From NCBI GenBank assembly GCA_964345105.1, contig CAYFPZ010000032.1, positions 1 to 10,914 on the forward strand: a stretch of DNA of 10,914 bases, read 5' to 3'. This document shows positions 5,498-10,914 of the stretch, one piece after another; position 1 is the stretch's first letter, and each line of letters opens with the position of its first letter. Below the pieces are notes generated by a model. It did no database searches, had not been told where the DNA came from, and saw nothing but the letters and a program-made list of their open reading frames with translations. The DNA comes from DG-33 sp964345105 (GTDB taxonomy: Archaea; Hadarchaeota; Hadarchaeia; Hadarchaeales; Hadarchaeaceae). Position numbers and translations under genes: made by a program.

Positions 5498-6681
5498 GCA
5501 GTTTGTCCCTCCAGCAAATCGTCGAGGCTCTTAAACACGACCTGTTGCTTGCAGAACCCGGGGAGATAGTTTGCAGCCTTGCCTGAATTGACTCCAGTGG
5601 TCTTGTAGCCCATTCTTTCGATGGGGGAGACCACGGTGCAGGTGTCGGCCACCACCTTTCCTCCAGCTTTTTCTATAATTTCGGTGAAGCCCATGCGAGT
5701 TGCTGCCTCCTTGGTGACGCGCGAGGTGCAAATCCAGAGCGGCTTACGGAGGCGCTTCCCCTCGAGCTTGCAAGCGAGCGTCGCGATTTCCTTCAGCGAG
5801 GCGTGAGGACAGCCAAGAATTACGATATCCGGATCCTGCCCGGTGTTGAGTGTCTTGTAAGTTTCCTTCAGTTCCTTCTCCCCCACCTCTACAGTTTCGA
5901 GCCCCTTTGCGTCCATGAAACCAGCCTCGGGTGTCAACCCCTCCGCATGATACAGAGCGACCGCACCCGACGCTGCCATCGCGGCCCCTAGCGCCTTCAG
6001 CTGGTCGACATCTGCGTCCTTGATTCCCTTGAAATACGGGATTCCCTTCTTGACGAGCTTCCCAACATGGTAGCCTAGGGCGCCAAAATCCGAGTTGTTC
6101 TTTAGCTCGGCGTTAACTTTCACAATGACAGTTGGTTTTCGCTTTTCATCTAGGTGCAACCCATAATTTGGAGTCACCCCGCAGAGCGCTGCTGCGAGCG
6201 CCGAGGGGCCTCCTTCCCGGTTAGTGCGTGCCCCTATCACCGAGTTAGCGAATGAAACAGCTGACGACTCAGACCATGCGATGTGCTCCCCAAAACTTGG
6301 CAGGTTGCCGACCAAGTATGGAGTGCAAGTGGCGGTCATCATTATCCCCATCTTCCGAAAAGCATCCATTATCTCCAACTGCTTTTTTGCAAAATCTTCT
6401 GGGAAATCCAACTCTTTCCAATCAACAAGATCCATGCCAGGCGGGTTCAGGGTTGTCGGCACCTGAACTTTGGCTCCCTTCTCCGCGATATCTTCAAGAA
6501 ACTCCAACCCGGGGTCGCCAATCGACTTATAGGAAACACCCGCGACCTGGACAGACCCAACGGGAATCATCCGGTCCGCGCCGTAGATGTCACCCAAGCG
6601 CACGAGCAAACGGAACATCCGCTCGATGATTTCTCCCCGCTCCCCAGCGAGCATTTGTTCCTGTTCTTTTGTCAGGTACAT
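5494..6681 (-). CDS. Phosphomevalonate dehydratase large subunit (aconitase X, DUF521)
   Basis: A 395-residue catalytic subunit of aconitase X type. Recognisable blocks are MYLTKEQEQMLAGERGE at the N-terminus, the VSYKSIGDPGLEFLED segment (about 49-64), TLNPPGMD, TCTPYLVGNLP (118-128), GEHIAWSESSAVSFANSVIGART (131-153), NREGGPSALAAAL, and LGCPHASL (289-296). The family carries an iron-sulfur cluster. Cys119, Cys291 and Cys348 are the cysteines in the most family-like contexts and are my guess for the ligands; other cysteines are at 167, 304, 318 and 377. Together with the small subunit it makes trans-anhydromevalonate 5-phosphate from 5-phosphomevalonate. No strong ribosome site is seen at ATG 6681. 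The neighbouring mevalonate kinase and UbiD decarboxylase settle the substrate. Confidence 0.93.
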   Translation of the reverse strand: MYLTKEQEQMLAGERGEIIERMFRLLVRLGDIYGADRMIPVGSVQVAGVSYKSIGDPGLEFLEDIAEKGAKVQVPTTLNPPGMDLVDWKELDFPEDFAKKQLEIMDAFRKMGIMMTATCTPYLVGNLPSFGEHIAWSESSAVSFANSVIGARTNREGGPSALAAALCGVTPNYGLHLDEKRKPTVIVKVNAELKNNSDFGALGYHVGKLVKKGIPYFKGIKDADVDQLKALGAAMAASGAVALYHAEGLTPEAGFMDAKGLETVEVGEKELKETYKTLNTGQDPDIVILGCPHASLKEIATLACKLEGKRLRKPLWICTSRVTKEAATRMGFTEIIEKAGGKVVADTCTVVSPIERMGYKTTGVNSGKAANYLPGFCKQQVVFKSLDDLLEGQTA

Positions 6682-6710
6682 ACTATCCGCTAAAAATCAA
6701 GTTAATTCAG

Positions 6711-6845
6711 TCACTTAAGCATTTTTTCCTCGAACTCTCGCAAATAGTCTACAGATCGCCTGACGTCTATGAAAAGCTGCCTTATTCTTTCGATGTGGGA
6801 TTTGGTAATTTTTTTGGTGTATTTAGGGTAGGTAATCTTTGAGAT
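6711..6845 (-). other. Small open frame between ubiD and the dehydratase genes
   Basis: In the 141-nt gap and slightly into the ubiD 3' end there is a minus-strand frame of 44 codons ending in TGA (6713-6711). It contains HIERIRQLFIDVRRSVDYL and REFEEKMLK, which reads like an amphipathic, charged helical protein. It has no ATG, GTG or early TTG and no ribosome site, and a TAA lies directly upstream (6848-6846). It could start at an unusual codon such as ATT, be a remnant of a lost gene, or be chance. Confidence 0.25.
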
Positions 6846-8097
6846 TTAATTTCATTGGAAGTTCTGGTTTTTTGAAACTCTTCAAATCTTTCCCTGCAGG
6901 TATCGTCAAATCAAAACCCATCTTGGTCGTCATTCGCGTTTCAAGGTCTGAGGAGGGGTCAAGCGATGAACCCTTCTCCTTTTTTATAACTATATCTCGG
7001 TCGCCTTGAAACCGAGTAGCCATGGCCCACTCGACATCATGCGGGTTGTGTACATCAATATCATCATCCACCACCCAAACATGCTTCAGCGACTTGTGTC
7101 CTTTGAACGCTGCCTCGATTGCCTTCCGCCCGTCGTCTGGGTTCTTCTTTTTGATGCTCACGACAGCGTGCAACCAAGAGCAACCCCCGGGAGTTACCGA
7201 CACATCTCTACACTCGCAGACTTTGTTGACCTCCCTAAATATCGTCGGCTCGCGTGGCATGCCCATCAGAATTCTGTGCTCGAGCGCCCCAGGGAGCAGA
7301 GCCTGGTAAAGCGGTTTCTCTTTCATGAATATTTGCTTAATCCGCGCCACCCGCTGCTTGCGCACGATATCGGGAGTCTCGGTCAGGTCAAGGAAAGGCC
7401 CCTCGTCGTGCTCTTCCCCTGTCATCTCGGCAATCATGATTATTTCAGACTCAGGAACCTTGTGGCCCGCCAGCTCGATTAAACTCGTTTCCGCTAGAGC
7501 ATTCGCGATGCTTAGCTCACTCTTTCCGATTTCTATCGAGACCGCCGAGGCTACTAAAACTGGCATGGAATTTCCTATGCAAATTGCAAATTCTCGGACC
7601 CCCCGATTTAAGAATTCATCAAAATGTCTTGGCAATATTCTTAACACGACTTTGTCTTTTTCTATGACCATCATTCTCTGATACGAGGCATTGAGGCCGA
7701 GCTCTGGGTCGTTTGCGATAACTATGCCTGAGGAGATGTAAGGTCCCCCGTCGAAAGTGTAGTGAGTCAGGATCGGGAGCTTCGTGAGGTCTGCCTCGAC
7801 TTCCTTGTACCCCTCCGCCTTTACAATCTTCGGCTCTTTCGGGTGCTCAATTGCCTCCGCCAGCTTACTTATGATTTCGTTCTCCTTGATGCCCAACCCC
7901 AGCGCAATCAACTCTCTTGAGGAGCAGATGTTCGCTATCGTGGGCATCGAGAAATTCTTAACCTGCTTGAAAAGAATCGGCTTTCCATCGAGCATTTTCA
8001 TTAAAGTTGCCATTTCGTATTTGATATCCACGGGCCTCTCAATTTTCACCAAAAGCCCTTTCTCATCTAAAATATCGATGAACTCCCGCAAGTTCAC
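6823..8097 (-). CDS. trans-Anhydromevalonate 5-phosphate decarboxylase (UbiD family)
   Basis: A 424-residue UbiD-type decarboxylase, which needs prenylated FMN made by UbiX. In this operon it would convert trans-anhydromevalonate 5-phosphate to isopentenyl phosphate. Family marks, in order: NLREFIDILDEKGLL (start), THYTFDGGPYISSGIVIAND (111-130), NASYQRM (136-142, cofactor/metal region), AEMTGEEHDEGPF (223-235, the acidic catalytic segment), and LLPGALEHRILMGM (268-281). The length fits the archaeal short form. The GTG start at 8097 has GGTGAT 3 nt upstream, reaching back into the stop codon of the mevalonate kinase 4 nt away. Other UbiD enzymes decarboxylate aromatic acids; the context makes the mevalonate role much more likely. 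Confidence 0.92.
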   Translation of the reverse strand: MNLREFIDILDEKGLLVKIERPVDIKYEMATLMKMLDGKPILFKQVKNFSMPTIANICSSRELIALGLGIKENEIISKLAEAIEHPKEPKIVKAEGYKEVEADLTKLPILTHYTFDGGPYISSGIVIANDPELGLNASYQRMMVIEKDKVVLRILPRHFDEFLNRGVREFAICIGNSMPVLVASAVSIEIGKSELSIANALAETSLIELAGHKVPESEIIMIAEMTGEEHDEGPFLDLTETPDIVRKQRVARIKQIFMKEKPLYQALLPGALEHRILMGMPREPTIFREVNKVCECRDVSVTPGGCSWLHAVVSIKKKNPDDGRKAIEAAFKGHKSLKHVWVVDDDIDVHNPHDVEWAMATRFQGDRDIVIKKEKGSSLDPSSDLETRMTTKMGFDLTIPAGKDLKSFKKPELPMKLNLKDYLP

Positions 8098-8101
8098 GGA
8101 A

Positions 8102-9028
8102 TCACCCTATCCTCGTCCTCAGGGCCTCGAAGCCCTTCTTTTCCATCACTCGCGCCACCTTCTCCTGTAACTCTTTCCCCGGGGTAAGCGCGACCATGTT
8201 CCCACCGAGGCCGCCTCCGGTCATTTTTGCCCCGAGGGCACCTTGCTTCCGCGCCAAGTCGACCAAAAAGTCGAGCTCCCTGCATGAGATTTCGATCGCC
8301 TGCAGCTGCTTATGATTTTCATCCATCAATTTTCCAACCGTCTCCAGATCATAACTCTCAAGTGCTTTTCGAGCTTCGTATGCCAACTCCTCCGCCTCTT
8401 TAAATATTTTACCATATTTTTCCGGATATTTTTCCTTTCGCTCGCGAACCCCTGCGACCGCCGCTTTAGTGTTGGCGACTAGCCCGGTGTTTCCCATCAC
8501 CACCTCGACTGGACGCTTGATTTTTATCCTCTCCATCACATTCGGTTCCCCCCGCACAAACCAGATCAATCCCCCATAGGTCGCCGCAGTGTTGTCGATT
8601 CCCGAGGGGGTTCCATGATATCCCCTCTCGCCCTCGTAGGCTAGCTCATTTATCCGCTCATCTGAGAGCCCCAAGTTGAACTCTTCCGACAGCGCTCGAG
8701 CGATTGCGGTGCAGGAAGCCGCGCTCGCCCCTATCCCGCTCGCCGCGACCAAATCTCCGCCAAGTGTGATTTTGATGGAGTTTTTTGTGAAATCAATCCC
8801 CGCGGCTTTTAGTATTCGCTCGATCGAGTCCTTTTGCTGCTCGAACTTTTCCTTCTTGTAACCGGGAGTGGCTGGTCTGAGATCGTCCAAGGTCCAGCCC
8901 AATCCCCCTGAATGTTCAACAGTGGAGGTTGTCGCTTTATCAATTGCAGAAACGATTGAGGGCACATTATAGACGACAAAATGTTCGTTAAAGATGATTA
9001 CCTTTCCGTATCCGCTGCCTTTCCCCAT
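8102..9028 (-). CDS. mvk: Mevalonate kinase (GHMP kinase family)
   Basis: A 308-residue GHMP kinase that phosphorylates mevalonate to 5-phosphomevalonate with ATP. Motif 1 is GKVIIFNEHFVVYNVPSIVSA (about 8-28), which differs from the common FGEHAVVYG but is characteristic of archaeal forms. Motif 2 is the ATP loop VAASGIGASAAS (94-105). GTPSGIDN (139-146) carries the presumed catalytic Asp145. Motif 3 is KMTGGGLGGNMVAL (268-281). ATG 9028 is preceded by GGAGGGG, an excellent ribosome site. It is the second gene of the operon, 15 nt after the PH-domain gene, and supplies the substrate for the dehydratase encoded three genes downstream. Confidence 0.95.
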   Translation of the reverse strand: MGKGSGYGKVIIFNEHFVVYNVPSIVSAIDKATTSTVEHSGGLGWTLDDLRPATPGYKKEKFEQQKDSIERILKAAGIDFTKNSIKITLGGDLVAASGIGASAASCTAIARALSEEFNLGLSDERINELAYEGERGYHGTPSGIDNTAATYGGLIWFVRGEPNVMERIKIKRPVEVVMGNTGLVANTKAAVAGVRERKEKYPEKYGKIFKEAEELAYEARKALESYDLETVGKLMDENHKQLQAIEISCRELDFLVDLARKQGALGAKMTGGGLGGNMVALTPGKELQEKVARVMEKKGFEALRTRIG

Positions 9029-9043
9029 CGTCGCCCCTCCGAA

Positions 9044-9652
9044 TTACTTTTCAACAGCTTTTCTTATCTTCTTCAGCTCTTTAAGCATCTCCGAGCCTAT
9101 GTCGGGCGCCGCAACCCTAGGCATTCCAAAAAGGGGTCTTCCCCTCACGAGCCCGATTATCGCATCCCTTATCTCCACGAAATTTGGTATACCCCAGATG
9201 CTTGCTTCCGCACCTCTAGCTCCAGGACCTGCAGTTCCACCTCTCATACCGGTATAGCCGGCTGTATGTACATTAACGGAGCCGACACCGAAGCGTCTAG
9301 AAATCGGTCCTTGGACGATATCGACCGACATCACGCGCGCGTAGGGGACAACATGCCGCATCTTCCACCAGACCCCTCGCTCCACCATTACCTCATCTTC
9401 TTTGAGCGCATAGGAAATCGAGCCATAATACTTTGAAATCCAGTAAGCTATGAAACTCAAAATTACCAGCACTACGATTAGCGGTATGAAAAGGTAAGCC
9501 CAACCCACTTGCCACGCATCGGGGGCAAAAGTGTATACAGCCCAGATCGGTAGCAGAGTCCCGATAAGCAACGGAATCGCTAAAATAGAAAGGTAAGTGT
9601 AGTAGACTTTTCTCAAGTTCGGGTGAGGCGTGAATTTTTCACCGACCTTCAA
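9044..9652 (-). CDS. Membrane protein with bacterial-type PH domain (YdbS/YdbT-like)
   Basis: A 202-residue protein with two hydrophobic helices near the N-terminus (about residues 18-42 and 49-72), separated by a short loop. A bPH2-like domain follows: GSISYALKEDEVMVERGVWWKMRHVVPYARVMSVDIVQGPI and then RRFGVGSVNVHTAG. In this family that domain packs on the cytoplasmic face of the membrane. A glycine-rich loop (TGMRGGTAGPGARGAEA) and a C-terminal charged helix (MLKELKKIRKAVEK) complete it. The TTG start at 9652 is the first possible start after an in-frame stop; the ribosome site is weak. It leads the mevalonate operon, so it is co-expressed with lipid-precursor enzymes. Its function is unknown. 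Confidence 0.82.
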   Translation of the reverse strand: MKVGEKFTPHPNLRKVYYTYLSILAIPLLIGTLLPIWAVYTFAPDAWQVGWAYLFIPLIVVLVILSFIAYWISKYYGSISYALKEDEVMVERGVWWKMRHVVPYARVMSVDIVQGPISRRFGVGSVNVHTAGYTGMRGGTAGPGARGAEASIWGIPNFVEIRDAIIGLVRGRPLFGMPRVAAPDIGSEMLKELKKIRKAVEK

Positions 9653-9683
9653 CTCAATCCCAAATTATTCTCAGCCGAGCACC

Positions 9684-9709
9684 TATTTAACTTTCGAATA
9701 AATATTCGA
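9684..9709. promoter_or_regulatory. Divergent promoter region with a 16-bp palindrome
   Basis: The 67-bp gap between the mevalonate operon and the methionine synthase genes holds a TATA-like TATTTAA (9684-9690) reading toward the right. Immediately after comes the palindrome TCGAATAAATATTCGA (9694-9709; 7-bp arms, 2-nt centre). On the minus strand the palindrome centre offers an AT-rich AATATTTATT at a distance suited to the TTG at 9652. A regulator bound here would overlap both promoters. The rightward transcript would start about 5-10 nt before ATG 9720, so that gene looks nearly leaderless, which agrees with its lack of a ribosome site. Confidence 0.55.
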
Positions 9710-9719
9710 TGGGATTCAG

Positions 9720-10700
9720 ATGGAACTCCTAAGTGCGAGTACTGGTAGTTATCCCCGAATAGGTGACCGTCCAGAACAGCAGCAGCATCGGCAAGCCTAC
9801 GCGCAGCATGAGCGCGGTGAGATTTCCGATGAAGAATTCGAGCGAGTACAGGATGAAGTAACGCGGGGGGTTATCGAGGAGCAAGTGCGAGCCGGGTTGG
9901 ATGTGGTAACTGACGGGCAGGTGCGATGGTACGATCCCATTTCCCACTTTGCAAGAAAATTGGGGGGTTGCGAGATCAACGGTTTACTCAGATTTTTCGA
10001 CACGAACTTTTACTTCCGTCAGCCAGTCATCAAGAGTAAGCTTGTAAGGCGTGAATCTGTTTTAAAACGTGAATTTACTTTCGCAAGAGGGATTTCAAAA
10101 TCCGTGAAGCCCGTGTTGACAGGACCCTACACGCTTGCGCGGCTGTCTATCAACCGTCGCGGCGATGGATTCGAGCCGCTCTTGGATGAATTCGCTTCGG
10201 TAATCTCTCAAGAGATTCGGGAGCTCGCTGAGGCAGGGGCCGAACTCATCCAGATTGATGAACCCGCTATCTTGAAAAACCCGGCCGATTTCCAAGTTTT
10301 CGAAAAAGCTGTCCAAAAAATCGTGGCTGAAAAAGGCAAGGCAAGGGTTGCTCTCTACACGTATTTTGGCGACGCGATGCCCATTTATCAAAAACTCCTC
10401 AAACTCCCGGTGGACGTGCTTGGCTTCGACTTCACCTACAGCCCGAAGCTACCCAACGCAATTGCCCGTTTTGGCTGCGAAAAGGAACTTGGGGTGGGAC
10501 TCATCGACGGGCGGAACACTAGACTCGAGGAGGAAAATGAAGTCATAGATGTTCTGAAGTTAATTCTGCCAGCCGTCAAAAGTGAGCGTGTTTATCTCAA
10601 TCCTTCATGTGGGTTGGGAGACTACCTGTCCCGGGAGGTCGCCTTCAAGAAACTTCAAAACATGGTGTCAATTGCCGAAAAAGCAAGGAAGCTGATATAA
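9720..10700 (+). CDS. MetE-like protein, first of two (cobalamin-independent methionine synthase family)
   Basis: A 326-residue single-barrel member of the MetE/UROD superfamily. It opens with STGSYPRIG, continues with GLDVVTDGQVRWYDPISHFAR (59-79, with the common TDGQ turn), then PVLTGPYTLARLS (131-143), IQIDEPAIL (178-185) and YLNPSCGLGDYLSRE (292-306). In catalytic MetE domains the zinc is held by His and Cys of an I.TH.C motif plus a later Glu and Cys. Here the motif reads LYTYFGD (212-218), so Tyr215 and Gly217 replace the His and Cys, although Cys297 is kept. That makes it look like the partner or N-domain-like half rather than the catalytic one. ATG 9720 has no ribosome site and lies close to the probable transcription start. 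The stop overlaps the next gene (TAATG). Confidence 0.8.
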   Translation: MELLSASTGSYPRIGDRPEQQQHRQAYAQHERGEISDEEFERVQDEVTRGVIEEQVRAGLDVVTDGQVRWYDPISHFARKLGGCEINGLLRFFDTNFYFRQPVIKSKLVRRESVLKREFTFARGISKSVKPVLTGPYTLARLSINRRGDGFEPLLDEFASVISQEIRELAEAGAELIQIDEPAILKNPADFQVFEKAVQKIVAEKGKARVALYTYFGDAMPIYQKLLKLPVDVLGFDFTYSPKLPNAIARFGCEKELGVGLIDGRNTRLEEENEVIDVLKLILPAVKSERVYLNPSCGLGDYLSREVAFKKLQNMVSIAEKARKLI

Positions 10701-10914
10701 TGCGAGAGAAGTTAGAACGCCTTGGCCTGAAGCTGCCTCTGTTACCGACCACGACTGTCGGAAGTTTCCCTAAGCCACCTTATTTGATCGAGGCCAGACG
10801 AAAATTCGCTGACAAAAAATTGACCGCTGAAGAACTCAAAAAGCTTGAAGAGCGGGTCACGCGCGAGTGGATTGAGTTACAAGAAAAGATAGGATTGGAC
10901 GTGCTGGTTGACGG
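10700..10914 (+). CDS. Core methionine synthase, MetE C-domain-like, N-terminal part (partial)
   Basis: The first 71 codons of a second MetE-family gene; the rest lies beyond the window. It starts at ATG 10700, overlapping the preceding TAA by one base. The segment LPLLPTTTVGSFPKPPYLIEARRKF, and later TREWIELQEKIGLDVLVDG, is typical of archaeal stand-alone methionine synthases that correspond to the catalytic C-terminal half of MetE. Such core enzymes lack the folate-binding N-domain and are thought to take the methyl group from a corrinoid protein or methylcobalamin. The zinc-binding region is outside the window, so activity cannot be checked here. Confidence 0.85.
   Translation, partial: MREKLERLGLKLPLLPTTTVGSFPKPPYLIEARRKFADKKLTAEELKKLEERVTREWIELQEKIGLDVLVD

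Noticed and set aside
6224..6693. Long plus-strand frames opposite the dehydratase large subunit
   Set aside because: They are antisense to a strongly conserved enzyme, with no ribosome site or recognisable domain.
1..10914. CRISPR array, insertion sequence, prophage or defence island
   Set aside because: No spaced direct repeats, transposase, integrase, terminal inverted repeats or nuclease/toxin motifs were seen. The content is metabolic and transport genes.

Overview
This is an archaeal chromosomal segment. The evidence is a tRNA-Val gene with a 13-nt intron that folds into a bulge-helix-bulge splice site, BRE/TATA-type promoters, several TTG and GTG starts with Shine-Dalgarno sites, an F420-pathway gene end, and the archaeal (phosphomevalonate dehydratase) version of the mevalonate pathway. 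An intron in tRNA-Val, two MetE-like core methionine synthase genes in tandem and F420 capacity suggest an anaerobic lineage outside the best-studied Euryarchaeota. The sequence alone does not fix the taxon.

Left part (1-1716): the 3' end of a probable cofE gene converges on tRNA-Val(CAC), and its stop codon directly abuts the encoded CCA end. A small charged ORF on the minus strand follows; it appears to be an in-frame continuation of a longer reading frame broken by a TGA. Next is a plus-strand multi-pass membrane protein of the isoprenylcysteine methyltransferase (ICMT)/PEMT-like family, ending in a hairpin plus T-tract.

Middle part (1717-4860): an overlapping ABC-2 export pair (ATPase then permease, minus strand), a structured intergenic region, a very short plus-strand membrane ORF that seems frameshifted within an A-run, and a VOC/glyoxalase-fold protein on the minus strand. 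The short ORF and the ICMT-like gene share an identical 14-nt BRE/TATA element at nearly the same distance from their start codons.

Right part (4876-9652, minus strand): one tightly packed operon. In transcription order it holds a membrane PH-domain protein, mevalonate kinase, a UbiD-family decarboxylase (trans-anhydromevalonate 5-phosphate decarboxylase), the large and small subunits of phosphomevalonate dehydratase (aconitase X), and a 78-residue protein of unknown function coupled to the small subunit by a 1-nt gap. Together these enzymes would take mevalonate to isopentenyl phosphate. Isopentenyl phosphate kinase and the UbiX flavin prenyltransferase that UbiD needs are not in the window. 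The best candidates for something undescribed are the 78-residue protein, the PH-domain leader gene and a small open frame between ubiD and the dehydratase.

Far right (9720-10914, plus strand): two overlapping MetE-like genes are transcribed divergently from the mevalonate operon. A 67-bp intergenic region with a 16-bp palindrome separates them. The first MetE-like protein lacks two of the usual zinc ligands; the second is cut by the window edge.
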